Source: an uncultured Sphingomonadaceae bacterium
GTDB taxonomy: Bacteria > Pseudomonadota > Alphaproteobacteria > Sphingomonadales > Sphingomonadaceae
Direction: 5' to 3'
Assembly: GCA_947497455.1 (NCBI GenBank)
Contig: CANMGU010000002.1
Location: 1,458,506 to 1,522,505 of the forward strand
Length of the DNA: 64,000 bases
The notes below the pieces were generated by a model. That model was not told the origin of the DNA and ran no database searches. It saw nothing but the letters and a program-made list of their open reading frames with translations. Below, piece by piece: positions 10,347 through 18,393 of the stretch. The stretch's first letter is position 1; each line of letters begins with the position of its first letter. The translations under genes were made by a program, and so were the position numbers.

Positions 10347-11020
10347 CTATCCGGTGAGGTGATCGGACTGAATCCTGTCGCATAATCTTTATCTACGCGG
10401 CGATTTATATAGCCTTCCGAGCCCTTCATCGATAAAATCCGGGCAGGAATTCCGCCGACCGCCGCGCCTTCGGGAACATCTTTGGTAACGACCGCATTGG
10501 CTCCAACGGCTGCCCGATTACCAATTTGGACACGGCCAATGACTTTGCATCCGGCAGCCAGAAACACACCATCCCCCAATATTGGCGAACCTTGGTATGG
10601 GCCGCGATTCATCTGTCCAAGCATGGAGCCATGGGTAATATTGCAATTAGCCCCGATAATCGCATTGCCATTGACCATGATATTGCCAAAGCGGTTGATG
10701 AAAAAACCGGGACCGATCCGAGTATACTCGGGTATGGCAATCCCATATTTGTATCGATAGCGCAGCAGTAACAGCTTGAAGAATGGATATAGCATATAGC
10801 GCATTACCGGTCGGCGTTTCATGCAACCGCACAGCCGCATCACTACCGAATATTTGAAGCCAGGCGTAAAAAAATAATGCCGCAAGAAGGACCGCTTGCG
10901 GCGGTTTCCAGCATAACGATAAAGATCGGATAGTATGAGCGCCCATGTGTAGCGAAGGCTTCGATCACGGGATATCGGGCCGCTTTCAATCTCGATATTC
11001 TGGGTCAGCACGTTACTCAA
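10343..11020 (-). CDS. Hexapeptide-repeat acetyltransferase (serine acetyltransferase/WcaB-like) of the EPS cluster
   Basis: A 225-residue acyltransferase with left-handed beta-helix repeats in its C-terminal half (IGPGFFINRFGNIMVNG, ITHGSMLG, LGDGVFLAAGCKVIGRVQIGNRAAVGANAVV) and the closing GIPARIL segment. Such enzymes transfer acetyl from acetyl-CoA. In an exopolysaccharide locus the substrate is more likely a sugar than serine, as for WcaB. The start is taken as TTG 11020 because AAGGAG lies 8 nt upstream in the mRNA. An in-frame TTG at 11107 gives a longer, less likely product. It faces the wbaP-type gene across a 385-bp region rich in dyads. Confidence 0.82.
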   Translation of the reverse strand: MSNVLTQNIEIESGPISRDRSLRYTWALILSDLYRYAGNRRKRSFLRHYFFTPGFKYSVVMRLCGCMKRRPVMRYMLYPFFKLLLLRYRYKYGIAIPEYTRIGPGFFINRFGNIMVNGNAIIGANCNITHGSMLGQMNRGPYQGSPILGDGVFLAAGCKVIGRVQIGNRAAVGANAVVTKDVPEGAAVGGIPARILSMKGSEGYINRRVDKDYATGFSPITSPDS

Positions 11021-11405
11021 AGATTGTGCTCCTTCGATGCATTTTTTTTGCGTTGCAGCATTCAAATATGATTGAATATAGGTTGCCGGAAATGCGAGTC
11101 GGAGCAACCGACTTTAGACCATATGGTATCTAATCGTGTTGAATACACACCCCGTCTCTTGGTCCGCAAACATAGCGTGACAAGGCGTTTTGAGGGTGGC
11201 ACATATTACTCAGGACAAATTCTCAGGGGAATATTTTCAACCCGTTTTAGCATGGCAGATATCACCAGATTCTATCGATAGAATATAGGAGCGATGTGAT
11301 GGAGATATCTAATTATTGCGGCGCAACATAGCTTTGAACCTTATAGGTTCACATTTACCAGCTGGTTCCGCTGCATCGCTGAAATGATAGTGAAAGGGTT
11401 CTCGA
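11021..11405. promoter_or_regulatory. Divergent promoter region with four inverted repeats
   Basis: No convincing gene lies in this 385-bp stretch between divergent EPS genes. It contains four clean dyads: ATTCAA/TTGAAT with a 6-nt gap (11060-11077); AGTCGG/CCGACT with a 5-nt gap (11097-11113); the perfect 16-bp palindrome ATTCTATCGATAGAAT (11269-11284); and TGAACCT/AGGTTCA with a 3-nt gap (11335-11351). The density suggests several operator sites controlling both transcription directions. No regulator is identified. Confidence 0.5.
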
Positions 11406-12800
11406 ATGACTGCAAATCTACGCGCTCTTCAAAACGCATCCTTTACAACCACAAATGTCGTACCTCCCGAAAGCCATAGCCTGACGAAAAAGTCTCGGCG
11501 GATAGGGGTATACTCGGTCATGCTTTTCACCGATGCGCTGGCCGTCTTTATTGGATTTCTGATCAGCAACTTACTGCTTCTCGATCAGCCTTTTGCTTCA
11601 CCGGGATTAAAGCTTGGAATTTTGTCGATACCGATTTTCCTGGCAATTGCTCTGAACAATAAAGCCTATGGCAGGAGAGCTCTCTACCGAAGCGCGCGTG
11701 CCACTGTCCGAAGCATAACATCGCTTTTTGCTACACTGGCTTTGATCCTGTTCGTACTATTTGGTTTGTCGATTCTAAAACAGCATCATCCGTCATTCGT
11801 CGCATTTGGATTTCTGATCTCGTCGGCTCTGATCGCAGGTGGTCGCTATGCGTGCCATATGTTTGCCAAGCGAATGCTAGGCGAAAATCCTGTGAGTGAA
11901 TTGGTAATCGTGGACAATGTTCCCCATGGCCCCATTGCGGATCAAGCCGTCGTATACGCCAATGAAATCGGGCTTCGTCCAGACGTGTCTGATCCCGCCA
12001 TGCTGGATCGTCTGGGAAATTTGTTTCGATCCATTGATCGGGTGATTGTTGCCTGCCCCAGTGACCGGCACCTCGATTGGACGTTAGTCCTTAGAAGTAC
12101 CGGTGTAACGGGAGAGGTTCATCGTCATTATCGCTCTGCACCCGTGGCCAAATCTTCTGAAACGCAGATGCATGCGTCGCGCGTGAAACCGCTGACCCGC
12201 ACGCAGTTGTGGCTGAAGCGCGCGATGGATTTGATTTTGGTGTCTCTGGCGATCCTGTTTCTCGCTCCACTCATGATCCTGACGGCCATAGCAATTAAGA
12301 TCGAGAGCCCGGGCCCGGTTCTGTTCAAACAAAAAAGACTGGGTCATGGCAACCGGCTTTTCCATATCTACAAGTTTCGCAGTATGCGCGATGATCTGTG
12401 CGACTTTAATGGTGACAGATCAACGGATCGTGATGATGATCGTATCACCCGCGTTGGCCGTTTCATTCGAGCCACCAGCATTGATGAGTTACCCCAGTTG
12501 TTCAATGTTTTTGCAGGGACGATGAGTCTGGTTGGACCGCGGCCGCATGCCCTGGGTTCCAAAGCAGACAGCAAGTTATTCTGGGAGATTGATCGTAACT
12601 ATTGGCTGCGTCATGCAACCGTCCCAGGACTTACAGGATTAGCACAGGTGCGCGGCTTTCGAGGGGCAACAATGACCAAGGCCGATCTAGAAAATCGTTT
12701 GGCGTCTGATCTGGAATATATTCAGCGCTGGTCGATAGGTTTTGATCTGCTAATTCTGACCAGAACTTTTGGCGTCATCATCCATCGCAACGGGTTTTGA
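11406..12800 (+). CDS. Undecaprenyl-phosphate sugar phosphotransferase (WbaP/ExoY family)
   Basis: A 464-residue polyprenyl glycosylphosphotransferase that starts repeat-unit assembly by moving a sugar-1-phosphate from a nucleotide sugar to undecaprenyl phosphate. The N-terminal half has about four hydrophobic segments (residues 35-160) and a CoA-binding-like domain. The catalytic bacterial sugar-transferase domain begins near 265 ([18 protein letters not shown]) and includes [40 protein letters not shown] and [13 protein letters not shown] motifs (here [12 protein letters not shown]). Sphingan SpsB/GelB-type proteins have the same build. The donor sugar is probably glucose or galactose but not certain. 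Its last 51 bp overlap the converging glycosyltransferase gene. Confidence 0.92.
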   Translation: MTANLRALQNASFTTTNVVPPESHSLTKKSRRIGVYSVMLFTDALAVFIGFLISNLLLLDQPFASPGLKLGILSIPIFLAIALNNKAYGRRALYRSARATVRSITSLFATLALILFVLFGLSILKQHHPSFVAFGFLISSALIAGGRYACHMFAKRMLGENPVSELVIVDNVPHGPIADQAVVYANEIGLRPDVSDPAMLDRLGNLFRSIDRVIVACPSDRHLDWTLVLRSTGVTGEVHRHYRSAPVAKSSETQMHASRVKPLTRTQLWLKRAMDLILVSLAILFLAPLMILTAIAIKIESPGPVLFKQKRLGHGNRLFHIYKFRSMRDDLCDFNGDRSTDRDDDRITRVGRFIRATSIDELPQLFNVFAGTMSLVGPRPHALGSKADSKLFWEIDRNYWLRHATVPGLTGLAQVRGFRGATMTKADLENRLASDLEYIQRWSIGFDLLILTRTFGVIIHRNGF

Positions 12801-13898
12801 AACATCCTGTTCTGCCATGATCTTGTGATAGACCGACGAGGTTTTCATCGCGATCTGATCCCAGTCAAATTTCTTTCGAAATTCGGCGGCATCGACCCGG
12901 TATAGATAGGTGGGCTGGTTCAATGCCTCTGCTAGCGCACCGGGATCGCCGACTGGGAAATAGTCCTTTTTTGGTAGCCCGATATCGAGATTCGGCTGGA
13001 TATCGCTCAACAGCATCGGGGTAGAACAAGAGCCGGCCTCCAATGCAGCAATGGGCAAACCCTCATGATATGACGGCATCACAAACAGATCTGCATTTTC
13101 GTACAGTTCGCGCAGAGTGCCGCGATCTTGCAACCCCGTGAAAATAATATCTTCGTCGGCCAGTTTCAGCAGCGATTTTGAATAGTCACTGGCATGATCC
13201 GCACCGCCGACAATGACCAGTTTCCGGCCATCGTTGATTTGCGCGTGTGCCTTGATGAGATCATGCAGCCCTTTTTCAGGAACCAGCCGGGCAACCGCCA
13301 GAACGAATTTTCCAGGTTTAAGTGAGAAACGGGCAAGGGCGTCGCCTGGCGCAGTGGGCAAATCGGGAGCGCCATTGGGAATATAGGAAATCCGCCGACT
13401 TGCCCCCGGAAAGGATTCTTGCAGCCGTTTTGTGAGCGATGGCGATACAGCGATGACATGATTGGCGAACCACATGCCAAACCGTTCGCCCATTCTGAGT
13501 ACAAAGCGAGGAAAACGTCCCCATTTTGCGCGCTTATAGTCTTCGCCATGATGCGTAACCACAACCTTGAGACCCATGATGCGGGCCAGGGGTGTTAGAA
13601 GAGCTGGACCGATCGCATGAATGTGGATGACGTCCATGCCGTCGCGGCGAGCCGCCATGATCGCGTTGAAGGTAGATGTTATTGCCTCCCGCCAGACCGA
13701 GACCGGCGATGAAACACTGACCACCGACACGCCGCGGAATTTGTAATTCGATTTTTTGACATAAGGCGCGCGAGCGAACACGGTAATTTTGAGATTTGGA
13801 TCAATGCCCTTGACCCTGGGCAACATTTCTTCGCAATGCGTCTCGACACCGCCCATGACGTTCGGAATGCCGCGCAGGCCTGTAACTGCTACTTTCAT
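12750..13898 (-). CDS. Glycosyltransferase family 4
   Basis: A 382-residue GT-B enzyme with the N-terminal acceptor motif GLRGIPNVMGGVETHCEE, a HIHAIGPAL segment, VAVSPSLTKRL, and a Glyco_trans_1 domain containing ARLVPEKGLHDLI and PSYHEGLPIAALEAGSCSTP. It would add one sugar of the exopolysaccharide repeat on the cytoplasmic face of the inner membrane. Donor and linkage are unknown. It is the last gene of the four-gene minus-strand operon GT25, flippase, pyruvyl transferase, GT4, and its start overlaps the pyruvyl transferase stop (ATGA). Its 3' end runs 51 bp into the converging wbaP-type gene. Confidence 0.9.
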   Translation of the reverse strand: MKVAVTGLRGIPNVMGGVETHCEEMLPRVKGIDPNLKITVFARAPYVKKSNYKFRGVSVVSVSSPVSVWREAITSTFNAIMAARRDGMDVIHIHAIGPALLTPLARIMGLKVVVTHHGEDYKRAKWGRFPRFVLRMGERFGMWFANHVIAVSPSLTKRLQESFPGASRRISYIPNGAPDLPTAPGDALARFSLKPGKFVLAVARLVPEKGLHDLIKAHAQINDGRKLVIVGGADHASDYSKSLLKLADEDIIFTGLQDRGTLRELYENADLFVMPSYHEGLPIAALEAGSCSTPMLLSDIQPNLDIGLPKKDYFPVGDPGALAEALNQPTYLYRVDAAEFRKKFDWDQIAMKTSSVYHKIMAEQDVSKPVAMDDDAKSSGQN

Positions 13899-14896
13899 GA
13901 CAGCATCCCTTCTGCGAACAGTTGCGCCTCTTCGAGCGTTTCAGCTGTTCGCATGAAGCTGAGGTCTGATGTCCAGGCTTGGATGAAATTCTGCAGCTTG
14001 CCGTAGGAGTTATCGAGTGTGACATGCGGGATGCCGAGCAGTGTTGAAAGGATGTGTCCGTGAAGCCGGTCAGTAACCACCACGCGGCCTGAGGACAAAA
14101 GACCAATGCCGCGTTTCATTCGCATCTGGGCCAGTCGATCATATTTCATCGCGCGGGCGATTTCCGGGCTTTGACCAAAATCCATGAGTTTGGACGTTGC
14201 TGCTGCGATCCGTATTTGCAGCTTGTCTTCGGTCAGCCAATCGCCAATCTCGACCGCGTATCCTGGGTGGCTGGCTTTGCCCATCACCGATCGTTCGAAA
14301 TCGGTACGCATCAGATAGTAGAAATCCTGAATCGGAGCCTGTCGTTTCAGCGGCTCGATGTAGAACGCCATGTCAGGGCATAGGAAAACCTCGCACTGAA
14401 AATGACATTGAGCAAACTCGAGTGACCTTTGGTCCCTGACGAACAGTGTGAACTTGCCGTGTTTTTCAATGGCCTGGGCAGTTTCATCAACGGCTTCATA
14501 ATTATCGAAATAAATCGATTGCGGTAGCTGAATGATCCGCTGGTTTGGAAAGCGGGACATAAGTTCAACGCGAAAGTCCTGATGGGATTTCCAGATCGTG
14601 CCGAAATTTCCTCCGCCGTGGAGAAAGATAGCACCCTGGCCGATGGCCTGTTCCATCTGATTGGAAACATGCGATTTTAAATTGCTGACATAAGTCGGTG
14701 ACCGGCCCAGATCGCTAAAAAACTGTTTCTCACCAAGCCATATGGCGGAATCTCCAACATTGGAATGATCCGGAAAATCGAGCAATGCGAAGGGCAGATC
14801 GTCGACCAGCGGTTTGATCTGGTTCAATATTTCCTGCCGCAAGTGACCGAGAGTATTGGTTTCCATCTTGTTTGAAAGAGTGAGTTGTTCAGGCAT
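13895..14896 (-). CDS. Polysaccharide pyruvyl transferase family protein
   Basis: A 333-residue member of PF04230. The family adds a pyruvate ketal to a sugar of an exopolysaccharide or lipid-linked repeat, from phosphoenolpyruvate. Visible family motifs are FPDHSNVGDSAIWLG near 42-56, FLHGGGNFGTIW near 91-102, IIQLPQSI near 120 and the C-terminal RVVVTDRLHGHIL near 270. Pyruvylation would give the polymer negative charge. It sits between the flippase (8-bp overlap at its start) and a GT4 gene (4-bp overlap at its end), so all are probably one operon. Confidence 0.9.
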   Translation of the reverse strand: MPEQLTLSNKMETNTLGHLRQEILNQIKPLVDDLPFALLDFPDHSNVGDSAIWLGEKQFFSDLGRSPTYVSNLKSHVSNQMEQAIGQGAIFLHGGGNFGTIWKSHQDFRVELMSRFPNQRIIQLPQSIYFDNYEAVDETAQAIEKHGKFTLFVRDQRSLEFAQCHFQCEVFLCPDMAFYIEPLKRQAPIQDFYYLMRTDFERSVMGKASHPGYAVEIGDWLTEDKLQIRIAAATSKLMDFGQSPEIARAMKYDRLAQMRMKRGIGLLSSGRVVVTDRLHGHILSTLLGIPHVTLDNSYGKLQNFIQAWTSDLSFMRTAETLEEAQLFAEGMLS

Positions 14897-16397
14897 GGGG
14901 GGAAAGCTCCTTTAGGGGAAGGAAATCAGAGACTAAACGGCGATAGGTGGCGGAAATGACCAGCAGTGCGGCACCATAAAAGAGTGCCGCAGCCGCCATG
15001 GCAGCGATCAGCGCGCGCCAAGGCAGCGGCTCTCCACCAGCGAATATTTGCAAGGCAGCCCAGAGAAGCAGGCCCATGGCGGTCGAAGCAAAAAATGGCG
15101 CCTTGATCGCATCAAAGGTCGTCAATGAACCTATTCCGGATGCTTCTTTCAGGAAATACATCTGCAGCGGTAGCGTCAGATAGGAACGGACTACATAGGC
15201 GATGGCCACTGCCGTTAATCCATAGGGCAGGGCGAGTAGCGTTAGGATCAGGGTTAAAACCAATTGCGTGATGGCGAGTGTTCGCTGCCGATGGGTATTG
15301 CCGACTGCTGACAGCACTGGCGAGGCAAAAAAATTCAGCGTGTAGGGGATCGCCATAAATGCGAAAACTTGTGCCAGATCACCGGCTGCTTGCCACTTCG
15401 TGCCGAATATGAGCGGAACGAGATCGGGCGCGATGACTCCAAATCCGACCAATGCTGGGAATGACAAGGCCGCGCAGATACCGAGCATGGCCTTATAAGC
15501 CTGCTTCATTGCGACGGGATTGTCCTGAAGTCTGGAATAGATTTGCAGACCCACAGCTGAAAATGGCTGGATCGCTGCATTGGCAAACATTTCCGTGGAC
15601 CGCCATGCCACCCTGTAAACACCAACCGCCGCCGCCCCTAGGCTGGCCCCGATCAGCAGGTCCTGAATTCGTACCAGCATCAGAAAAATGAGCTGGGCAA
15701 CGGTCAGGTTGCTGGAAAAAGCGAAATTCCGTTTGGCTTGCGGCCAGCTGAACTGGAGCCCTGGGATCCACCGATAAGAAGCCCAGGCAAGGATAGTGCT
15801 GACCGTCTCTGCCACGCATCGTTGCACAACCAGCGACCAGATGCCCCATCCCAACATGGCCGCCGCCACAGCCGCACTGCCACCAATGATACCAGCGAGA
15901 ATTGACCGCAGCGCGACTGTCTTGTGCCCAAATTCCCGAAGACGCAGTGCAAAATGGGATGCGCCCAGCGCATTAATCGGCAATGCAAGTGACAATATTT
16001 GAAGCGGCTGCGTCAATCCCGGCTGGTTGAGTAAGTCCGAGAGTAATGGGGCGCAAATCCATATCAGTGCGACATAGGCAATGGCAATGGCCATATTCGT
16101 CCAGAAGATTGTGTTGATCTGCAGGTTGTCTATCTTTTTGGATCGCGCAATCAGCTGCACCAGACCGCCGGTTGCAAGGATGCGCCCGACTTCAGAAAAT
16201 ACATAAACCATGGCAAATATGCCGATTTCTTCCTTGGTCAATAACCGCGCCAGCATGATGAAAATGACCAGTGAAAAGACTTGGTCGCTCAGCGCCCTGG
16301 CAACTGTCCAGCCCAGTGATGTCTTGGATTTTTTGCGCAATGATTCATCAAACAGTGCCGAGGCATTGTTAGAAAAATCGGTGCTCTTTTCCGTCAT
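14889..16397 (-). CDS. Wzx-type lipopolysaccharide/EPS flippase
   Basis: A 502-residue inner-membrane protein of the MATE/PST polysaccharide transporter group. About 12-14 hydrophobic helices can be counted from residue 30 on. Conserved features include the N-terminal GWTVARALSDQVFSLVIFIMLARLLTKEEIG stretch, broken here by the usual helix boundaries, and LGASHFALRLREFGHKTVA. It should translocate the undecaprenyl-linked repeat unit to the periplasm for polymerisation. It overlaps the pyruvyl transferase by 8 bp and starts 16 bp after the GT25 stop, on the same strand. Confidence 0.9.
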   Translation of the reverse strand: MTEKSTDFSNNASALFDESLRKKSKTSLGWTVARALSDQVFSLVIFIMLARLLTKEEIGIFAMVYVFSEVGRILATGGLVQLIARSKKIDNLQINTIFWTNMAIAIAYVALIWICAPLLSDLLNQPGLTQPLQILSLALPINALGASHFALRLREFGHKTVALRSILAGIIGGSAAVAAAMLGWGIWSLVVQRCVAETVSTILAWASYRWIPGLQFSWPQAKRNFAFSSNLTVAQLIFLMLVRIQDLLIGASLGAAAVGVYRVAWRSTEMFANAAIQPFSAVGLQIYSRLQDNPVAMKQAYKAMLGICAALSFPALVGFGVIAPDLVPLIFGTKWQAAGDLAQVFAFMAIPYTLNFFASPVLSAVGNTHRQRTLAITQLVLTLILTLLALPYGLTAVAIAYVVRSYLTLPLQMYFLKEASGIGSLTTFDAIKAPFFASTAMGLLLWAALQIFAGGEPLPWRALIAAMAAAALFYGAALLVISATYRRLVSDFLPLKELSPHA

Positions 16398-16413
16398 GCA
16401 GATCTACTCACTT

Positions 16414-17166
16414 TTAAAGCTGAAACCGGAAACGGCGGCGGCCCAATAACTGGTAACCGGCACGTTGACGGTTCCTGGAAACGAAGCGTTTGAGCTTCAA
16501 TCTCTGTGGAACTTCATAGGATTTGAAACGGCTGGTTCCGATGGCACTGGGAACGGAGCGCTCCAGCACCGGAAATGGGAAAACCGCAAGATTGGGGATC
16601 CCATGAATCCACGACCTGTCCATCTGGTCGTCAATCGGTCGTGTTACGTCGCCAGCATGGGCCAGAAAGCGCTTCGCGCCATTTCTCGTCAACAAGTAAG
16701 CCTGTGTTCCGAAGCAATAGCCGGAGATTTCGATCAACCGCGTGGCCCGGCAAATAAAGTCCTTTTGCAATATGCGGGCAGGTGCCGGCTTTTTATAATA
16801 AAGCCTGATATAGTCCCGCCCGGCCTCTGCATGATCTTCTGCGATCAGCTGTCGGATAAAGCTCCAGTCAGCCAGTATGTCATCTTCCAGAATAAGATAT
16901 TGGTCGGCATCATCGTCGATCAACTGCTTCCACAACGCATAATGGCTGGAGTAGCAACCCAGCTCTCCGTCGGTCAGTGGCCGCCCCTTGGTGACGATCG
17001 CAAGGTCCTGGTTATAGTGAAGGTCGGGATGCAACATTTCATGCGCATCGAAGAACTTCCATGAAGTCGCATCGGGGATGGCGCTGTCGATAAATATACG
17101 TCTTCGCTCTGCGGCATTACGCATACTGACGACGAATATTTTGGTTCTTACTGAGCCACGCGCCAT
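16414..17166 (-). CDS. Glycosyltransferase family 25 (LPS-type)
   Basis: A 250-residue GT25 protein. It shows IFVVSMRNAAERR at the N-terminus, LTDGELGCYSSHYALWKQL near 65-85 and the YLILEDDI metal-binding motif near 95, which together are diagnostic for the family. GT25 enzymes commonly add galactose or glucose to oligosaccharides. The start is ATG 17166, with GAAGGA about 6 nt upstream; an in-frame GTG at 17184 is less likely. It is the promoter-proximal gene of the minus-strand EPS operon. Confidence 0.88.
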   Translation of the reverse strand: MARGSVRTKIFVVSMRNAAERRRIFIDSAIPDATSWKFFDAHEMLHPDLHYNQDLAIVTKGRPLTDGELGCYSSHYALWKQLIDDDADQYLILEDDILADWSFIRQLIAEDHAEAGRDYIRLYYKKPAPARILQKDFICRATRLIEISGYCFGTQAYLLTRNGAKRFLAHAGDVTRPIDDQMDRSWIHGIPNLAVFPFPVLERSVPSAIGTSRFKSYEVPQRLKLKRFVSRNRQRAGYQLLGRRRFRFQL

Positions 17167-17377
17167 AACAGTTCCTTCATCCACATCGGCCGATGCCGGA
17201 TATGAAAGTGGTTCGGGTTCGGTCGTTCAAATCCCCAGACCGATTGAATTTTACTGCATTGCACAACGAAGGAGCTAGGTTCTATAAATGCCTGTATTGC
17301 GCCGATGGCAAGGCTAAAAATCTATTCGTCGACGCCACGCAACACATTATCTTCCGCACTGCAAAAAACGGGATAGA

Positions 17378-18325
17378 ATGATTGATCTGAGCTTCTCTGT
17401 TGTAATTCCGGTCCATAACAAGGCCCGTCACGTCGCTGCGAGTGTAGCGAGTGCGTTGCAACAGACTCGACCGGCTGAAGAGATCATCATCATTGATGAC
17501 GCGTCAACAGACGAGAGTGCGGCCAAAGTTTCCCGGCTGACGGACCCTCGCATTCGCATGTTGTTTCGGGATATCCCCGGACCGGGCGGATATGCGGCGC
17601 GCAACTTGGCAATATCAGAAGCTAATGGGAACTGGATTGCGTTTCTGGATGCAGATGACATCTGGCATTCATCACATCTGGCCGATCTCGCTGACGCCAT
17701 CGCAAAGGTGCCGCAAGTTGGCTGCGCGGCCACACGCTATGAGCACGTCTTTGCCGATCACCGCGCACCAGCGAAAATGACCGATGCGCTAGCGGCGGTT
17801 GATGGTCATGCCATCGATTTGGAGCAGATTCTGGATATCTGGGTGCATAGCGGCGAATGCCCGATCTGGACCAGTGCAGCGGCCTTTCGCCGGGATATTC
17901 TTGAAAAAGCAGGTCCCTTTCCGGACGGCAAGGCCGTCCGCGGTGGTGACAAGGATATGTGGCTGAGAGCGTTGGCCCATGCGCCATTCACTTATGTGCC
18001 GAGGATCAGCGCTGAATTTCATCGCGATACCGATAATAAGGTCAGCAAAACAACCCAGCCCGACAGCATTCCGGTGTTGGTGGAAACAGCGCGTGCGATG
18101 ATGGCGCAGGCGAACCCGGAAGAAAAGTTGCTATTGCGCAAGCTTATCAATCAGCAGATCGGATTATATGCCCGTTTTTCCTTTAAGAGCGGCTCGATAT
18201 CGCGTCAATTCGCGCGCAATCTATGTATGCCCGAAGGTGCAGGGCTTTTTTTGATGATCGAGGCTGCGCGACTGATGCCGTCAGCATTGCGGCATAGAAT
18301 ATACCGGACCGTCAAGGGGACATGA
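17378..18325 (+). CDS. Glycosyltransferase family 2
   Basis: A 315-residue GT-A fold inverting transferase. The nucleotide-binding start SFSVVIPVHNKARHV, the IIIIDDASTDES motif near 39-50, GNWIAFLDADDIWH (the DxD motif) near 86-99 and GGDKDMWLRAL near 190 are all present. It would add a sugar to the growing exopolysaccharide repeat in the cytoplasm. The C-terminal 80 residues contain amphipathic stretches that could bind the membrane. It diverges from the GT25 gene across a 211-bp region and heads the plus-strand block that continues into the Wzc-like gene. Confidence 0.92.
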   Translation: MIDLSFSVVIPVHNKARHVAASVASALQQTRPAEEIIIIDDASTDESAAKVSRLTDPRIRMLFRDIPGPGGYAARNLAISEANGNWIAFLDADDIWHSSHLADLADAIAKVPQVGCAATRYEHVFADHRAPAKMTDALAAVDGHAIDLEQILDIWVHSGECPIWTSAAAFRRDILEKAGPFPDGKAVRGGDKDMWLRALAHAPFTYVPRISAEFHRDTDNKVSKTTQPDSIPVLVETARAMMAQANPEEKLLLRKLINQQIGLYARFSFKSGSISRQFARNLCMPEGAGLFLMIEAARLMPSALRHRIYRTVKGT

Positions 18326-18393
18326 TGGTCTGAAGCAGGGGATACAAATCAGGGCAAAAGGCAGGGGGCTGTTTATCGAGGAACTGGCGTGCC

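Noticed and set aside
17216..17240. A tRNA T-arm-like stretch (GTTCAAATCC) between the divergent GT25 and GT2 genes
   Set aside because: The flanking bases do not form the 5-bp T-stem, and no acceptor, D or anticodon arms can be found upstream. Chance similarity.
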